Under the pieces are notes generated by a model, which was not told where the DNA came from, did not search any database, and saw nothing but the letters and a program-made list of their open reading frames with translations. A program made the translations under genes and the position numbers. A stretch of 64,000 bases of DNA, taken from assembly GCA_934086815.1 (NCBI GenBank), contig CAKOIM010000002.1, forward strand, positions 25,609-89,608. The letters are read 5' to 3'. Positions 27,995-37,053 of this stretch are shown one piece after another. Each line of letters begins with the position of its first letter. Position 1 is the first letter of the stretch. This DNA comes from an uncultured Bacilli bacterium (GTDB lineage: Bacteria; Bacillota_I; Bacilli_A; RF39; UBA660).

Positions 27995-28445
27995 ATATGT
28001 TTATTTTTTATATGTATAGATGATATATTCGTAATGCTTTAGATGAAGGTATATAATTCATTTAATCTTATTTTTAATTACTTATAGCGATAATACATCT
28101 ATCTATATAATAAATCAATTAATTACTAAATAATTACTATATAACCTTATATTTATATATAATAATGATATATATTATAACCTTATTATAAATATAAATA
28201 AGGTTATATGCGTATTATACATTATTTAATTTATATTTTTATTTTTAATTAATATTACTTTGAATTAATAATGCAATTATAAATGACTTATAATAATTCC
28301 ACAATTAATTAAGCACTTTAAAAAATTAATATATAAATTAGTTATGAGTATTTAATTAAAATTCATTTTAATTAGTTGTTTTATTTAAATTATATTTACA
28401 AAATAATATATATTATGTTAACTTAATTGTTGGAAAGAAAACTAG
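27995..28445. other. extremely AT-rich non-coding stretch with repeated TATAACCTTAT
   Basis: About 450 bases of almost only A and T, with no supported gene. TATAACCTTAT occurs at ~28139 and ~28177 and in inverted form at ~28197-28210, so that TATAACCTTAT-TTTATAT can pair with ATATAAATAAGGTTATA. No DnaA box or iteron series was recognised. It may simply be eroded sequence. Confidence 0.45.
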
Positions 28446-29449
28446 TTATCTATTTCTATTATCATTAATACTTAAATATAGTTCTTCTAATAAAGGATTA
28501 TTACACTTCGTAAATTCACTAACATTAATATGCATATCAATATCATCAATAAATGGTAAAGCATATATATTAATATTATCAAAATGATATTCTAATCTTC
28601 TAAAAGTACGTATAAATTTATCAGATAAGTTTCTACTAATCTTATCATGTTCTGCGTACTTTTCTTGTAAGAACTTCTCTTTGTTTTCTTCTTCTATAAA
28701 ACAGGAATTATAAAATTGTCATAACCCAAATCTTTAAAAAAGCTCAAGGCAATTGTCGCAGATACTAATGCTGATGGAGTTATTCCTTTTAAATTTTCAT
28801 AATCTATAATATTATTATCTGATTCTTTCTTTAAATCAATACCGTCATTAACTTTATATAATTGTCTATTTAATTTTTTGTCTCTATCTACTTCCTTAAC
28901 GTTTTGAATTGCATAAATATAAACTGAATTATTAAATATTCCAAACCTTACCATAGGCATGACATTATCATTAATAGTTATATTTAAATAAAATGGCGTC
29001 TCTTGCTCTACTCTATCCTTTTTTATAGAAACATTAATATTTCCAAGAGAACTTGTTATGTTTTTTTCTTCATTAATATTATTGTTTAGAAAAGATATTC
29101 TTTTTTTTAGAAAACTAAGTGGATTTTCAAAATCCTCACTTGTTGCATTACTCCATAATAACGTTAAAATTGTCTTAATATAATCATGTTCATCCAATTC
29201 CTCATACTTACTTGATTTATAAAACTTATATGCTTCTAAAGTATATTCTGTAAGCAATTCATCAAATGCTTTTTTATTTTTTATTTTTAAAGTTGGAATT
29301 AATAATCTACCATTTATATCATTTTCAATATTTATTAATTTATCGTCAATCAAAGTGTTAAATAAAATATTATAAGTAAAATATGCTTCTACTTTACCTT
29401 CCCTAGCCTCTTTAATAACTTCGTTATAAAATATATCTAAAACATTCAT
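28446..29449 (-). pseudogene. conserved hypothetical gene split by a frameshift
   Basis: The first frame (29449 to 28694) gives 252 residues of a soluble protein starting MNVLDIFYNEVI after AAGGTG. It stops at TAG in ...DNFIIPVL. The neighbouring frame then stays open for ~80 codons to 28446, beginning around EEENKEKFLQ and giving a sensible continuation (SDKFIRTFRRLEYHFDNINIYALPFIDDIDMHINVSEF) with no start of its own. One added base or two lost bases near 28694 would join them into ~330 residues. Either a real decay event or an assembly error. Function unknown. Confidence 0.65.
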
Positions 29450-29524
29450 ATGCAACACCTTATTTAAAGAATAACACAATTTTTAAAATTATGCTATAAT
29501 TGATTTAGAAAGGAGAGTTAATTT

Positions 29525-30052
29525 ATGATTATATTAGGAATTTTTATAATGTTTGTCATACTGGGAATATATGTATATTTTAAAGAAATTACTAAAGACA
29601 AAAATACAATTGTTAATGAGGAGGAACAAACTCAAAAAATTTATGAATATAGGAAAAGAAAATTTTTGACTATTAGCGAAATTGATTTTTATAATACTTT
29701 AACTGAATTAAATAATGAATATATCGTAGTTCCTCAAGTTAATTTGGGAACTATCGTAGAAAAAGTTGATAGTAAATATCGTAGCGAACTTTTTAAAAAT
29801 ATTGATTTTGGTGTTTTTACCCCAGAATTTGAATTATTATTACTAATTGAACTCAATGACAAAACGCATAGACAAAAAAATAGAATTGAACGAGATAAAA
29901 AGCTAAAAGAAATATTAAATAATTGCGATATTCCCTTGCTTACTTTTTATACTGATTATCCTAATGAAAAAAATTATGTAATTAATCGTATTAGAAAAAC
30001 AATAATTAAAGGGCAAGAAGAAAATTCAAACCAAATAAAAGTAAACCAATAA
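29525..30052 (+). CDS. membrane-anchored DUF2726-domain protein
   Basis: A 175-residue protein with an N-terminal membrane span (residues ~2-19) and a DUF2726 domain: LTISEIDFYNTL, YIVVPQVNLGTIV, DFGVFTPEFELLLLIELNDKTH and the final helix. The fold is related to restriction-endonuclease-like or Vsr-type nucleases, with the IELND.TH segment in the place of the active-site strand. Cellular role unknown. AAAGGAGAG lies ahead. Its end overlaps the ZIP gene on the other strand by 47 bases. Confidence 0.72.
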   Translation: MIILGIFIMFVILGIYVYFKEITKDKNTIVNEEEQTQKIYEYRKRKFLTISEIDFYNTLTELNNEYIVVPQVNLGTIVEKVDSKYRSELFKNIDFGVFTPEFELLLLIELNDKTHRQKNRIERDKKLKEILNNCDIPLLTFYTDYPNEKNYVINRIRKTIIKGQEENSNQIKVNQ

Positions 30053-30755
30053 AAAAACCTAAGTAAATATATTTATTTTCATTATACTTTAATGATGCTG
30101 GGAGCATTTCTTGAATTGATAAGGTGATCATTATTCCTGCTACAATTATAAGTATAAAACTAATCATTAAATCATTAACGTAATTTTTAAAAAATATGAA
30201 AGCAAGTAAAGCTCCTAGTGGTTCTGATAAACCTGATATTAAAGTAGCTCTAAATGCTTTTATTTTACTTTTAGTAGAATAATATATGGGGATTGCAATG
30301 GATATTCCTTCTGGAATGTTATGTAACATTATTGCTAAGCCTAATTTTAAGCCTAAATTTATGTCATGATAACTACTTACAAATGTTGCAATTCCTTCTG
30401 GTAAATTATGAAATATTAATACAATCATATTAAGTATTCCTAAACAATATAAATTATCTTTGCTTTTATTTAAAAATAATTTTAAAATACGTAGTATTAT
30501 AATACTTAGAATTATAGAAAATACTAAAAAAGTTATAGCTCGAGAAATTGAATAATAACAAACTATTTGAAAAAAAGATTCAGGTATTAAATCAAATATA
30601 CTTATACAAATCATAATAGATATTGAAAAAGCTAAACAAAAAGTAATAAATTTATTTAAATTATTAGGTTTAATTTTCAAAAAAACTAAAAAAAAGCCTA
30701 AAATTGTAGATATACCTGCAATACTAGAAATAAGTAAAGGGATAATAATATGCAA
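30006..30755 (-). CDS. ZIP-family metal transporter (ZupT-like)
   Basis: An eight-span membrane protein of ~249 residues importing divalent metal ions. The paired metal-site helices read HNLPEGIATF and HNIPEGISIA, and a glutamate-containing SGLSEPLGA helix follows, as in ZupT. A TTG start at 30755 has AGGTGAT six bases upstream; a GTG nine bases further up is the alternative. It is convergent with, and overlaps, the DUF2726 gene. Metal specificity unknown. Confidence 0.9.
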   Translation of the reverse strand: MHIIIPLLISSIAGISTILGFFLVFLKIKPNNLNKFITFCLAFSISIMICISIFDLIPESFFQIVCYYSISRAITFLVFSIILSIIILRILKLFLNKSKDNLYCLGILNMIVLIFHNLPEGIATFVSSYHDINLGLKLGLAIMLHNIPEGISIAIPIYYSTKSKIKAFRATLISGLSEPLGALLAFIFFKNYVNDLMISFILIIVAGIMITLSIQEMLPASLKYNENKYIYLGFFIGLLLFGLNFLLAL

Positions 30756-30797
30756 TAAGATCACCTATATAACTATATTACTATTTTTAAAAAATAT

Positions 30798-31421
30798 TTA
30801 TTTACAATTTATTATTAAAGCCTTAAAGATATTATAACTATAAATGTCATCTAAATCTTCCGGATGCCATTGAACACCTAATATAAATCTTTTATTTTTA
30901 ACTTTAATTGCTTCAATTACATTATCTGGTGAAACAGCCTCAATATCAAAAAAATCATCATTTACAATCATAGAATTATGTCTACTATTAACTAAAATCT
31001 TATCTTCTTTTAAAATATTTTTAAGCATACAACCTTTAATAATTATTTCATGTACATATTCATTATTACTGTTATGTTCTTTATTTTCTATTAAAACAGT
31101 TTTATCGCTTAAACTACTTCTTTGAAAATTTTTATAATTGCCAATTCCTTGCATACCGGCACAAATTCCTAGTAAAGGCTTATCATTTATAATTGCATAT
31201 TCTATAATTATTTCATCTAAATTGTGCCAAGAAAAACCCCCTGGAATTATGAATGCATCACAAAGTTCTAAAAAGAAATTTATATCCTTTTCATTAACAT
31301 AGGGAATTATAATAGGTACTCCCCCTACTTCAATAACCTTTTTTATTAAAGATTCTGAAACTTTTTCTATTAATTTGTTATCAATTTCAACAATTCTTGT
31401 TGTTATTCCAATTATTGGCAT
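30798..31421 (-). CDS. class I glutamine amidotransferase-like hydrolase (peptidase C26)
   Basis: A 207-residue protein of the gamma-glutamyl-GABA hydrolase (PuuD) type. The catalytic triad is visible: Cys in GICAGMQ, His and Glu in QWHPEDL. The IIPGG oxyanion segment and N-terminal PIIGIT strand also fit. AGGAG supports the ATG at 31421. It could act on gamma-glutamyl polyamine derivatives or other gamma-glutamyl compounds; no pathway neighbour decides it. Confidence 0.87.
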   Translation of the reverse strand: MPIIGITTRIVEIDNKLIEKVSESLIKKVIEVGGVPIIIPYVNEKDINFFLELCDAFIIPGGFSWHNLDEIIIEYAIINDKPLLGICAGMQGIGNYKNFQRSSLSDKTVLIENKEHNSNNEYVHEIIIKGCMLKNILKEDKILVNSRHNSMIVNDDFFDIEAVSPDNVIEAIKVKNKRFILGVQWHPEDLDDIYSYNIFKALIINCK

Positions 31422-31502
31422 AAAATCACTCCTAAATATTTCCATTATTTATATGACTAAAAGTACTATTTTGTTACATAATAATATTGGGAGGTAAAAA
31501 TA

Positions 31503-31613
31503 ATGAGTAAAGCAAGAGAACAAGCAAAATGTAGAGCAAAAAACAATGCTAGAAATAATGCTAAAAATAGTGCCAAATCACACAATAGCGCTCGTAACGA
31601 AAACTCTAATTAA
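31503..31613 (+). CDS. 36-aa basic Ala/Asn/Lys/Arg-rich protein
   Basis: A strong GGGAGGT eight bases upstream of the ATG and a perfect terminator downstream support a real small gene. The product is a low-complexity, highly basic peptide with a repeated AK/AR-NN-A rhythm and one cysteine, no hydrophobic segment. Such a peptide could bind nucleic acid or pack DNA, like a short acid-soluble protein, but I do not recognise it. Its stop codon overlaps that of the convergent recombinase gene. Confidence 0.6.
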   Translation: MSKAREQAKCRAKNNARNNAKNSAKSHNSARNENSN

Positions 31614-32482
31614 TTTACGAGATGGGCATGAGGATGATTATCATAATCATCCTTTATTTTTTTGCTTGTTAAGTGAGAATAAATCTCAGTTGTCTCTAAA
31701 TTTTCATGTCCCAAAAGTTCTTGAATTACTCTTAGATCTACTCCATTATTTAAAAGATAAGTAGCAAACGAATGTCTAAGAACATGCGGAGAAATATTTT
31801 TATTTATTCCACTATCTTGAGCCATCTTCTTTAATATTTTAAAAAAGCCTTGTCTACTTATTTTTTCTCCATTTTTATTTAAAAAAACATAATCATTATT
31901 ATTTTTAATCAAGTACTCGCGATAATTATATATATAAACTTTTAAATAATTTAAAGCATTATTTGCAATTGGAATTATTCTTTCTTTTTTACCTTTTCCC
32001 ATTACTTTTATTATACTTTCTTCAAAATTAATTTGACTTAATGTTAGACTTGTTAATTCACTTATTCTTGTTCCTGTTGCAAATAATAATTCCAGCATTG
32101 CTTTATTCCGATAATCTATAGGTTTATTTAACCTAATATTAAATAATTTATCTATTTCTTCAATTGTTAAATAAACAGGTAATTTCTTCTCAATCTTAGG
32201 ACTTTTAATCATATCACAAGGATTCATACTTAATAGCCCAGTAAATATCAAATAATTATAATAGGAATTTAAAACAGTCAAGTAATGAGCTTTAGTTCTT
32301 GATGATGCGTCCATATTTTTTAAAAAATTATTAATATCATCCTTGTTTAATTGATTTAAATCTTTTTTTAAAGTACTAATAATTATATTTAAATCTTTTT
32401 TATAAGCAATAATTGTATTTTTAGACAGTCTTCTTTCATACATTAAATAATCAATATAAGCTTTTATATTTTCACTGTTCAA
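31610..32482 (-). CDS. tyrosine recombinase (XerC/XerD-like)
   Basis: A ~290-residue site-specific recombinase with the SAM-like N-terminal core-binding domain and the catalytic set: Arg in ATGTRISEL, His-x-x-Arg in HVLRHSFAT, a second His in LLGHENLETT and Tyr in EIYSHL. The length and lack of accessory genes suit the chromosome dimer resolvase rather than an integron or phage integrase. The TTG at 32482 has GGTGG six bases upstream; GTGs at 32491 and 32494 are alternatives. No dif site was recognised. Confidence 0.88.
   Translation of the reverse strand: MNSENIKAYIDYLMYERRLSKNTIIAYKKDLNIIISTLKKDLNQLNKDDINNFLKNMDASSRTKAHYLTVLNSYYNYLIFTGLLSMNPCDMIKSPKIEKKLPVYLTIEEIDKLFNIRLNKPIDYRNKAMLELLFATGTRISELTSLTLSQINFEESIIKVMGKGKKERIIPIANNALNYLKVYIYNYREYLIKNNNDYVFLNKNGEKISRQGFFKILKKMAQDSGINKNISPHVLRHSFATYLLNNGVDLRVIQELLGHENLETTEIYSHLTSKKIKDDYDNHPHAHLVN
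31631..31662 (+). terminator. terminator inside the recombinase gene end
   Basis: AGGATGATTA and TAATCATCCT form a perfect 10-bp stem with a TCA loop and a T-rich tail. It serves the 36-aa gene on the plus strand but lies within the coding end of the minus-strand recombinase. Confidence 0.85.
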
Positions 32483-32550
32483 AATAACCACCACTCATCT
32501 TAATTATATATCTTTTTTTAAAAATATGCTATAATTATGTAGTGATATTT

Positions 32551-33747
32551 ATGGAAATTTTAGCGGATAAATTAAGACCTACAAGGCTAGATGATATTAT
32601 AGGTCAACATCATTTAATTGGTAAAAATAAAATATTTAATAATCTTATTTCTAATAAGAAACTTTTTTCTATGATATTATATGGTAAACCAGGAATTGGT
32701 AAAACTAGTATAGCCTACGCATTAGTTAACGAACTTAATATTAAATATAAATTTATGAATGCAACAATTAATAATAAAAATGATTTTGATATAGCTATAA
32801 ATGAAGCTAAACTATATAAAGAATTAGTTTTAATTGTAGATGAAATACATAGGATGAATAAAGATAAACAAGATTTATTACTCCCCTTTATTGAAGATGG
32901 AACGATTATTTTAATTGGTCTTACAACGTCTAATCCTTATCATAAAATTAATCCCGCAATAAGAAGTAGATGTCAAATATTTGAATTACATGAATTAGAA
33001 TTAAATGATATTATATTGGGTTTAAAAAAAGCTATTAAAAAGTTAGATAATATAAAAATAGATGATGATGCTATAAATTATATTGCCAAATTATCCGGCG
33101 GAGATATGCGCTTTGCCCTAAATTTATTAGAAGTAGCTTATTATACTAACAATGAAAAAATAACCACGGAAAGTATTAAATTGATTAATAGTAAACCTGT
33201 TATGTTTCACGATAAAGATGATGATGGTCATTATGATGTTATTAGTGCTTTACAAAAATCAATTCGAGGAAGTGATGTTGATGCTGCCCTCCACTATTTA
33301 GCTCGCTTAATCGAAGCCGAAGACTTAGATATTATTTATCGAAGATTAAGTGTAATTGCTTACGAAGATATTGGACTTGCAAACCCTAGCATTGGACCTA
33401 AAGTAATGGCTGCTATCGAAGCCGCTGAAATGTTAGGTTTACCAGAAGCTCGTATTCCTCTTGGAACAATAGTGACAGAAATGGCATTATCTCCTAAAAG
33501 TAATAGTGCTTATATAGCTTTAGATAGAGCTTTAAATGATATAAGAATGGGTAATACTGGTAATGTTCCAAATAATATAAAAATAAACTCTAAGGATTAT
33601 ATATATCCACATAACTATCCCCATGATTGGGTAAAACAAAATTATATGCCTAAAAATTTAATAGGTAAAAAATATTATATAGCTAAAGATAACAAAATAG
33701 AAAGTAATCTAAATAAGATTCATGCAGATATGCAAAAAGGAGAATAA
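32551..33747 (+). CDS. rarA: replication-associated recombination ATPase RarA (MgsA)
   Basis: A clamp-loader-like AAA+ ATPase acting at stalled forks. It has PTRLDDIIGQ at the N-terminus, Walker A GKPGIGKTS near residue 46, Walker B LIVDEIHR, the sensor TTSNPYHKINPAIRSR, and the family C-terminal domain (GSDVDAALHYLARLIEAEDL, RRLSVIAYEDIGLANP). The ATG at 32551 is preceded by a weak site; TATAAT lies at ~32529. Length ~398 residues is normal. Confidence 0.95.
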   Translation: MEILADKLRPTRLDDIIGQHHLIGKNKIFNNLISNKKLFSMILYGKPGIGKTSIAYALVNELNIKYKFMNATINNKNDFDIAINEAKLYKELVLIVDEIHRMNKDKQDLLLPFIEDGTIILIGLTTSNPYHKINPAIRSRCQIFELHELELNDIILGLKKAIKKLDNIKIDDDAINYIAKLSGGDMRFALNLLEVAYYTNNEKITTESIKLINSKPVMFHDKDDDGHYDVISALQKSIRGSDVDAALHYLARLIEAEDLDIIYRRLSVIAYEDIGLANPSIGPKVMAAIEAAEMLGLPEARIPLGTIVTEMALSPKSNSAYIALDRALNDIRMGNTGNVPNNIKINSKDYIYPHNYPHDWVKQNYMPKNLIGKKYYIAKDNKIESNLNKIHADMQKGE

Positions 33748-33751
33748 TAAT

Positions 33752-34696
33752 ATGAAAATAAGTGTAATTGGCCTTGGAATGTATAGTATAGCGTTAACTA
33801 AAATGCTTTCTAAAAACAATAAAAATATTTATATATGGACTGAAGAAAAAGATAAAACTATTAGAGATGTAATTGATATTAACCTACCAAAATCTATAAA
33901 GGTAAGTAATAATTTAGAAACTGTTTTAAAAGACACTGATATTATTTATATAGCATGTGCTAGTAAATATGTTGATGCTATAACTAAAAAAATAGCTCCA
34001 TTTTATAAAAAGAATATACCAATTTGTATAGCATCTAAGGGTATTGAGGAAACTACCCAATCTTTACTTTCTGAAGTTATTTCAAAAGAATTAAGAACAA
34101 ATAATATTGCTGTTATCTCAGGCCCTACATTTGCTATAGATATGCTTAATGAAGACCCTACGGCCTTAGCTTTAGCTTCAAAAAATAATCGGACTAAAAA
34201 TGCTGTATTAAAAACTCTTGCAAATGATACATTAAAACTTAGGCCTACTAAAGATATAATTGGTATACAACTTTGTGGAGCTATTAAAAATGTAATAGCA
34301 ATAGCCGCAGGAATAATAAAAGGTTTAGGATATGGTGAGTCTACTCATGCACTTTTAATTAATTCATCATTACATGATATTAAAAAGATTATTTACTACT
34401 TAGGAGGCAATCCCAAAACAATTTTATCATATGCTGGAATTGGTGATTTACTTTTAACTTGTAGTACTACAAAAAGCCGTAATTTCCACTTTGGCTATAT
34501 AATTGGAAGTACAAAAAACAAAAAAGAAATTAATAAATTCCTTTTAGAAAATACAGTCGAAGGATATAATACTTTAGATACAATTTATCAATTATTACAT
34601 AATAAAAATATAAATATTAAAATAATTGAGTTACTCTATAACATAGTTTATAACGATGAAGATCCAACTACAATAATAAATGTTTTTAAAAATTAA
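33752..34696 (+). CDS. gpsA: glycerol-3-phosphate dehydrogenase [NAD(P)+]
   Basis: Reduces dihydroxyacetone phosphate to sn-glycerol 3-phosphate for phospholipids. The N-terminal Rossmann loop VIGLGMYSIA, the ASKGIE segment, ISGPTFAID, and the catalytic lysine helix CGAIKNVIAIAAGI are all present. AAAAGGAG supports the ATG at 33752, four bases after the rarA stop, so the two are probably co-transcribed. At 314 residues it is slightly short but complete. Confidence 0.95.
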   Translation: MKISVIGLGMYSIALTKMLSKNNKNIYIWTEEKDKTIRDVIDINLPKSIKVSNNLETVLKDTDIIYIACASKYVDAITKKIAPFYKKNIPICIASKGIEETTQSLLSEVISKELRTNNIAVISGPTFAIDMLNEDPTALALASKNNRTKNAVLKTLANDTLKLRPTKDIIGIQLCGAIKNVIAIAAGIIKGLGYGESTHALLINSSLHDIKKIIYYLGGNPKTILSYAGIGDLLLTCSTTKSRNFHFGYIIGSTKNKKEINKFLLENTVEGYNTLDTIYQLLHNKNINIKIIELLYNIVYNDEDPTTIINVFKN

Positions 34697-34722
34697 ATCA
34701 TGGCTTTGAACCATGATTTTTT
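34695..34722 (+). terminator. terminator after gpsA
   Basis: AAATCATGG and CCATGATTT form a perfect 9-bp stem with a CTTTGAA loop and six Ts. It also lies at the end of the convergent minus-strand gene. Confidence 0.92.
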
Positions 34723-35233
34723 ACTTATTTCTTTCTAATTTAAAAGTATTTTCTTCTGCTTTAGCAATATTATCACAAACTCTTTTTATTTCACTTAATG
34801 AGAAATTATCAATAGTTTCATCATTTAAGCCTTCTACATCATCAAGAATTTGAGCAATGTCATAATTTTTATTTTCACTTAACATATCATTAAATAATTG
34901 ATGTTTCTCTAACATACAATCAGCATCATAATTTTTTAAATAACTATGTATCATTACTGTTAATGTAACTATTATTAAAGAACCACAAAAACAATTAACT
35001 ATTTGTAAAAATCTATTTAATTTGGTAAGTTCTTTATTACTAAGTACAACTAAACCATAAGTATAAAATACTGTTAATGCAGTCGCATATATTATAGTTA
35101 AAGATGGCGTTTTAATCATTTCTACTTCCTTTGAAAATGGAAACTCTAAGTTTTGACTTTTAACTTTTAAATATTCATTTAACATAGTTTTTGTATTAAA
35201 TGCATAAGGATCTTTTTCATTAAACATTATCAT
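34721..35233 (-). CDS. hypothetical two-span membrane protein
   Basis: A 170-residue protein with membrane spans near residues 45-65 and 77-97 and a charged, mostly helical C-terminal cytosolic part rich in Asp and Glu. AAGGAG five bases ahead supports the ATG at 35233; another ATG lies two codons on. I do not recognise the family. It is convergent with gpsA and downstream of tcdA in the same direction. Confidence 0.68.
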   Translation of the reverse strand: MIMFNEKDPYAFNTKTMLNEYLKVKSQNLEFPFSKEVEMIKTPSLTIIYATALTVFYTYGLVVLSNKELTKLNRFLQIVNCFCGSLIIVTLTVMIHSYLKNYDADCMLEKHQLFNDMLSENKNYDIAQILDDVEGLNDETIDNFSLSEIKRVCDNIAKAEENTFKLERNK

Positions 35234-35286
35234 AAACACTCCTTTTGTTAAAATATAATATCATATTTCCTCCTTAGTTACAATAT

Positions 35287-35952
35287 TTATTGAATAATAT
35301 CATTAAAAACATAACTTGCCAAATACAAACCTGCTACAGAAGGAACAAATATACAAGAAGAAACAATATTATTATTATTTTTAGGTATTTCTTCACTAAA
35401 TACGACTGGTATTTTAATACATATATTTTGACTACGCAATTCATAACGTAATTTCTTAGCCAAAGGACAATTATGAGTTTTATCAAGTCTTGTAATAATA
35501 ACTTTAGTTGGATCTATTCTTTTCCCCATTCCTAATGCTGAAATAATATTAATTTGATTATCATTAGCAAACTTAATTAATTTTTTCTTTCCTTTTATAT
35601 CATCGCATGCATCAATAATATAATCAATTTTATTAATATTTTCTAAATTAATATTATTTATATCGTCATTAATGCAATTAACTTTAATATTATCATTTAT
35701 ATTTAGTGTTCTTATTTTCGCTACATCAACTTTATTTTTTCCTAAATCATTTCTTAAACATAATATTTGCCTATTTAAATTACTTATTTCAAATTTATCA
35801 TTATCAACAATGGTAAAATTTAAAAACCCACTTCTAATTAAGGCCTCAAAAGCAGTTCCACCTACTCCACCTAAACCTACAATTAAAATATGTTTTTGAT
35901 TAATCTTATCTAAATTATCTTTACCAATTAATTTTTCTATTCTATCATACAT
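35287..35952 (-). CDS. tcdA: tRNA threonylcarbamoyladenosine dehydratase (TcdA/YrvM-like)
   Basis: An E1-like ThiF-fold enzyme that converts t6A37 of tRNA to its cyclic form. It has the nucleotide loop LIVGLGGVGGTAFEAL, DNDKFEISNLNRQ and DACDDIKGKK. GGGAG supports the ATG at 35952. At 221 residues it lacks extra domains. In Bacillus this gene lies beside the 6S RNA gene and aspS; here too a 6S-like RNA ends just upstream. Other E1-like functions are possible but less likely. Confidence 0.87.
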   Translation of the reverse strand: MYDRIEKLIGKDNLDKINQKHILIVGLGGVGGTAFEALIRSGFLNFTIVDNDKFEISNLNRQILCLRNDLGKNKVDVAKIRTLNINDNIKVNCINDDINNINLENINKIDYIIDACDDIKGKKKLIKFANDNQINIISALGMGKRIDPTKVIITRLDKTHNCPLAKKLRYELRSQNICIKIPVVFSEEIPKNNNNIVSSCIFVPSVAGLYLASYVFNDIIQ

Positions 35953-35964
35953 AATTACTCCCAT

Positions 35965-36143
35965 ATAAAAACCTAAAGAAAAGCCTTGTTTGATAAAAAC
36001 CCGCTCCGAGCAGGTGGGCATCACATGAATCATTTTAGGATTCTTATTCACTTAATGGATAAGTCTTCTACACCATAATTCAATTAGATTCCCTTATTAT
36101 CTATCCAGTCGGTTTTATTGGACATAGACCTTTAACTTTAGGT
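35965..36143 (-). ncRNA. ssrS: 6S RNA candidate
   Basis: A ~180-base RNA with no reading frame. Its predicted 5' end ACCTAAAG (36136-36143) pairs exactly with CTTTAGGT (35971-35978), followed by a T run. Further in, AAAG/CTTT and ATAAAACCG/CGGGTTTTTAT extend the rod, and the middle is less paired, as expected for the open bubble of 6S RNA, which traps sigma-A polymerase. An inner hairpin CCTGCT/AGCGGG plus TTTTTA could be an alternative end. In Bacillus subtilis bsrA (6S-1) lies between aspS and yrvM (tcdA), matching this position next to tcdA. Confidence 0.65.
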
Positions 36144-36149
36144 ACTTTC

Positions 36150-36178
36150 ATTATAACAAATTTTATTTTTTTACTCAA
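36150..36178 (-). promoter_or_regulatory. promoter of the 6S-like RNA
   Basis: On the minus strand TTGAGT (36173-36178) and exact TATAAT (36150-36155) have a 17-base spacer. The start is predicted at ~36143, the first base of the closing stem. The -35 overlaps the stop codon of the upstream gene. Confidence 0.8.
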
Positions 36179-36989
36179 TAGCTTTTAAAGAATTTAATGT
36201 ATTTATATCAACATTTTCATATCCACCAAAAGCATTTAAATAACCATTTACATGTGTAACCCAACTTGGCTTAGCAATTTTTATTCCATTTTCTGTAATT
36301 GTCGGATTATATATTTTTCCAATATCTTCTACTGTTGTAAGCCCTTTTGCAAAATATCCATCATTAAGCATCTTTATATATTTTAATACTCCGTATTCAA
36401 TATTTTTAAATCTAAGCAATCCACTTCCTGACATACCACCAAAAATATTATTAACTGATAACATATAGCTTGATGTATATGTTGATTCAACATTAGCAAT
36501 TGCCGCAGCAATATTAAAATTAACATTACTATAAATATTCGTAAAATATTTTACTAAAGATATAATATATTCTTTACTATCTTTACATGGGGTCATTCCT
36601 TTATTAAAAAGACTTTTATCACTATTTTCTAAATTAAGTAAATACTCTATTAAAAAATAATCTAAATTTTCTTGATTTAATAAATTCAATTCTTTATATT
36701 GACTTTTCATAAGAGCAACAAATAAATTGCTATCTATTTGAAAAGTTTTAGCTAAAAAGACAAACTTTAAATGATTTGCATTAAAAAATTCATCTACTAA
36801 TTCTTCTTCACTTATCTGTTTTTCTGCATCAGGATCTTTAATTGATACACTAGATTCATGAATTGATTTAGTTATCTTTTCATTTTTTAGTTCATATTTT
36901 CTAATTCCGATTAACATAGATGTAATGGTTATTAATATTAATAAAATAGTTAAAATTATATTTTTCTTTTTCTGCACATATTCTATCAT
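36171..36989 (-). CDS. membrane-anchored glucosaminidase-like wall hydrolase
   Basis: A 272-residue protein with an N-terminal membrane span (residues ~10-27) and an extracytoplasmic lysozyme-fold domain. The segment NIAAAIANVESTYTSSYMLSVNNIFGG resembles the catalytic Glu helix and NNxFGG loop of GH73 N-acetylglucosaminidases, and later WVTHVNGYLNAF fits the domain end. It probably cuts peptidoglycan. AAGGAG precedes the ATG. The N-terminal ~110 residues after the span are not recognised. Confidence 0.7.
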   Translation of the reverse strand: MIEYVQKKKNIILTILLILITITSMLIGIRKYELKNEKITKSIHESSVSIKDPDAEKQISEEELVDEFFNANHLKFVFLAKTFQIDSNLFVALMKSQYKELNLLNQENLDYFLIEYLLNLENSDKSLFNKGMTPCKDSKEYIISLVKYFTNIYSNVNFNIAAAIANVESTYTSSYMLSVNNIFGGMSGSGLLRFKNIEYGVLKYIKMLNDGYFAKGLTTVEDIGKIYNPTITENGIKIAKPSWVTHVNGYLNAFGGYENVDINTLNSLKAIE

Positions 36990-37053
36990 TTACTTACTCC
37001 TTTTGAAGTACATATCTATTATAGCATATATTTTAAAATCATACAAATTATGA

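Noticed and set aside
36020..36140. Riboswitch controlling tcdA
   Set aside because: The region has its own promoter, an exactly paired 5'-3' end and the 6S gene position, so a stand-alone 6S-like RNA explains it better.
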